Both the position numbers and the translations under genes were made by a program. The notes below the pieces were generated by a model. It made no database searches. It had not been told where the DNA came from and saw only the letters and a program-made list of their open reading frames with translations. Of a DNA stretch of 5,464 nt, positions 5,206 to 5,464 are shown piece after piece. Origin of the DNA: an uncultured Clostridia bacterium (GTDB taxonomy: Bacteria; Bacillota; Clostridia; Oscillospirales; CAG-272); assembly GCA_947306035.1 (NCBI GenBank), contig CAMZFG010000087.1, positions 1 to 5,464 of the forward strand, read 5' to 3'. Within the stretch, counting starts at the first letter, position 1. Each line of letters starts with the position of its first letter.

Positions 5206-5464
5206 TTATCCTTCGGGTTCGACCGACACTTCGGGCAGAACGAGATCCGCTATGCCCATTTCGAACGCGGTGCAGTAATACGTATCCCACTCCGTTTGAT
5301 GCAGCAGGCAAACGCCCGTCTCGGCGTCGATGATGTATTTGACCTGCGTTTCGTCGCACTGGTAGAGATACGCGGCGCGATTGAGCGTGTCGGGCAGGTA
5401 AGTAAACTCGGTCTTGGTGAAAGCGCCGCCCTCGGCGTCACGGTAACAGGTCATCATATACCAG
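5206..5464 (-). CDS. Unrecognised protein, C-terminal part (enters from right edge)
   Basis: The frame is open from the right edge to a TAA at 5206-5208, giving about 85 visible residues that begin WYMMTCYRDAEGG and end LVLPEVSVEPEG. The methionine at 5457 is in frame but has no visible ribosome site, because the window ends 7 nt upstream, so the true start is probably outside. The segment is acidic and rich in Tyr, Thr and Cys, with alternating hydrophobic and polar residues that suggest a small beta-rich fold; no membrane segment or catalytic motif is seen. I do not recognise the family. It lies 77 nt upstream of the PHP gene on the same strand, separated by a hairpin, so the two may share a transcript. 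Coding is supported by the clean stop and following hairpin. Confidence 0.6.
   Translation of the reverse strand, partial: WYMMTCYRDAEGGAFTKTEFTYLPDTLNRAAYLYQCDETQVKYIIDAETGVCLLHQTEWDTYYCTAFEMGIADLVLPEVSVEPEG

Noticed and set aside
5129..5359. PHP gene starting at 5359
   Set aside because: The added Arg-rich stretch overlaps the upstream gene and contains the intergenic hairpin. The PHP protein proper begins near 5128.
1..5464. Mobile element, CRISPR array, prophage or defence genes
   Set aside because: No transposase, integrase, terminal repeats, spaced direct repeats or defence-type domains were found. The gene content is ordinary chromosomal.

Overview
This window most likely comes from the chromosome of a GC-rich, anaerobic member of the Firmicutes (Bacillota, class Clostridia or a relative). 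Three things point there. The membrane redox genes run C-D-G-E, the rnf order of clostridia and acetogens. Both tRNA genes encode their CCA ends and resemble Bacillus/Clostridium tRNAs. The promoters are close to the housekeeping sigma consensus, with strong AGGAGG-type ribosome binding sites. No mobile element, CRISPR array or obviously transferred segment is visible.

Left part (1-3076, minus strand): the start of an rnf operon, rnfC, rnfD, rnfG and the first 71 codons of rnfE, which runs off the left edge; rnfA and rnfB are expected beyond it. Rnf is an ion-pumping, membrane-bound ferredoxin:NAD+ oxidoreductase. RnfC carries the NADH/FMN site and two 4Fe-4S clusters, RnfD and RnfG carry covalent FMN, and RnfE contributes to the intramembrane iron site. 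All three junctions are short overlaps (4, 14 and 4 nt), which suggests translational coupling.

Middle (3077-3300): an AT-rich divergent control region. A promoter with TATAAT drives rnfC leftward, and its -10/-35 spacer holds an alternating CG tract. A perfect TTGACA-17-TATAAT promoter drives two tRNA genes rightward. The rnfC leader contains a GC-rich hairpin.

Right of centre (3301-4071, plus strand): tRNA-Met(CAT) and tRNA-Glu(TTC) abut with no spacer and are followed by a 16-bp terminator hairpin. Next comes a free methionine-(R)-sulfoxide reductase (fRMsr, GAF fold) with all three redox cysteines, then a bidirectional terminator.

Right end (4079-5464, minus strand): a PHP-domain metal-dependent hydrolase resembling the CehA/McbA-type group, preceded by the C-terminal end of an unrecognised acidic protein that enters from the right edge. 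A GC-rich hairpin separates the two.

The content is mostly conserved housekeeping and energy metabolism. I see no clear new multigene system. The points most worth a second look are the divergent RnfG sequence, the architecture of the rnfC promoter and leader, the T-stem mismatch in tRNA-Met, and the uncharacterised PHP protein.
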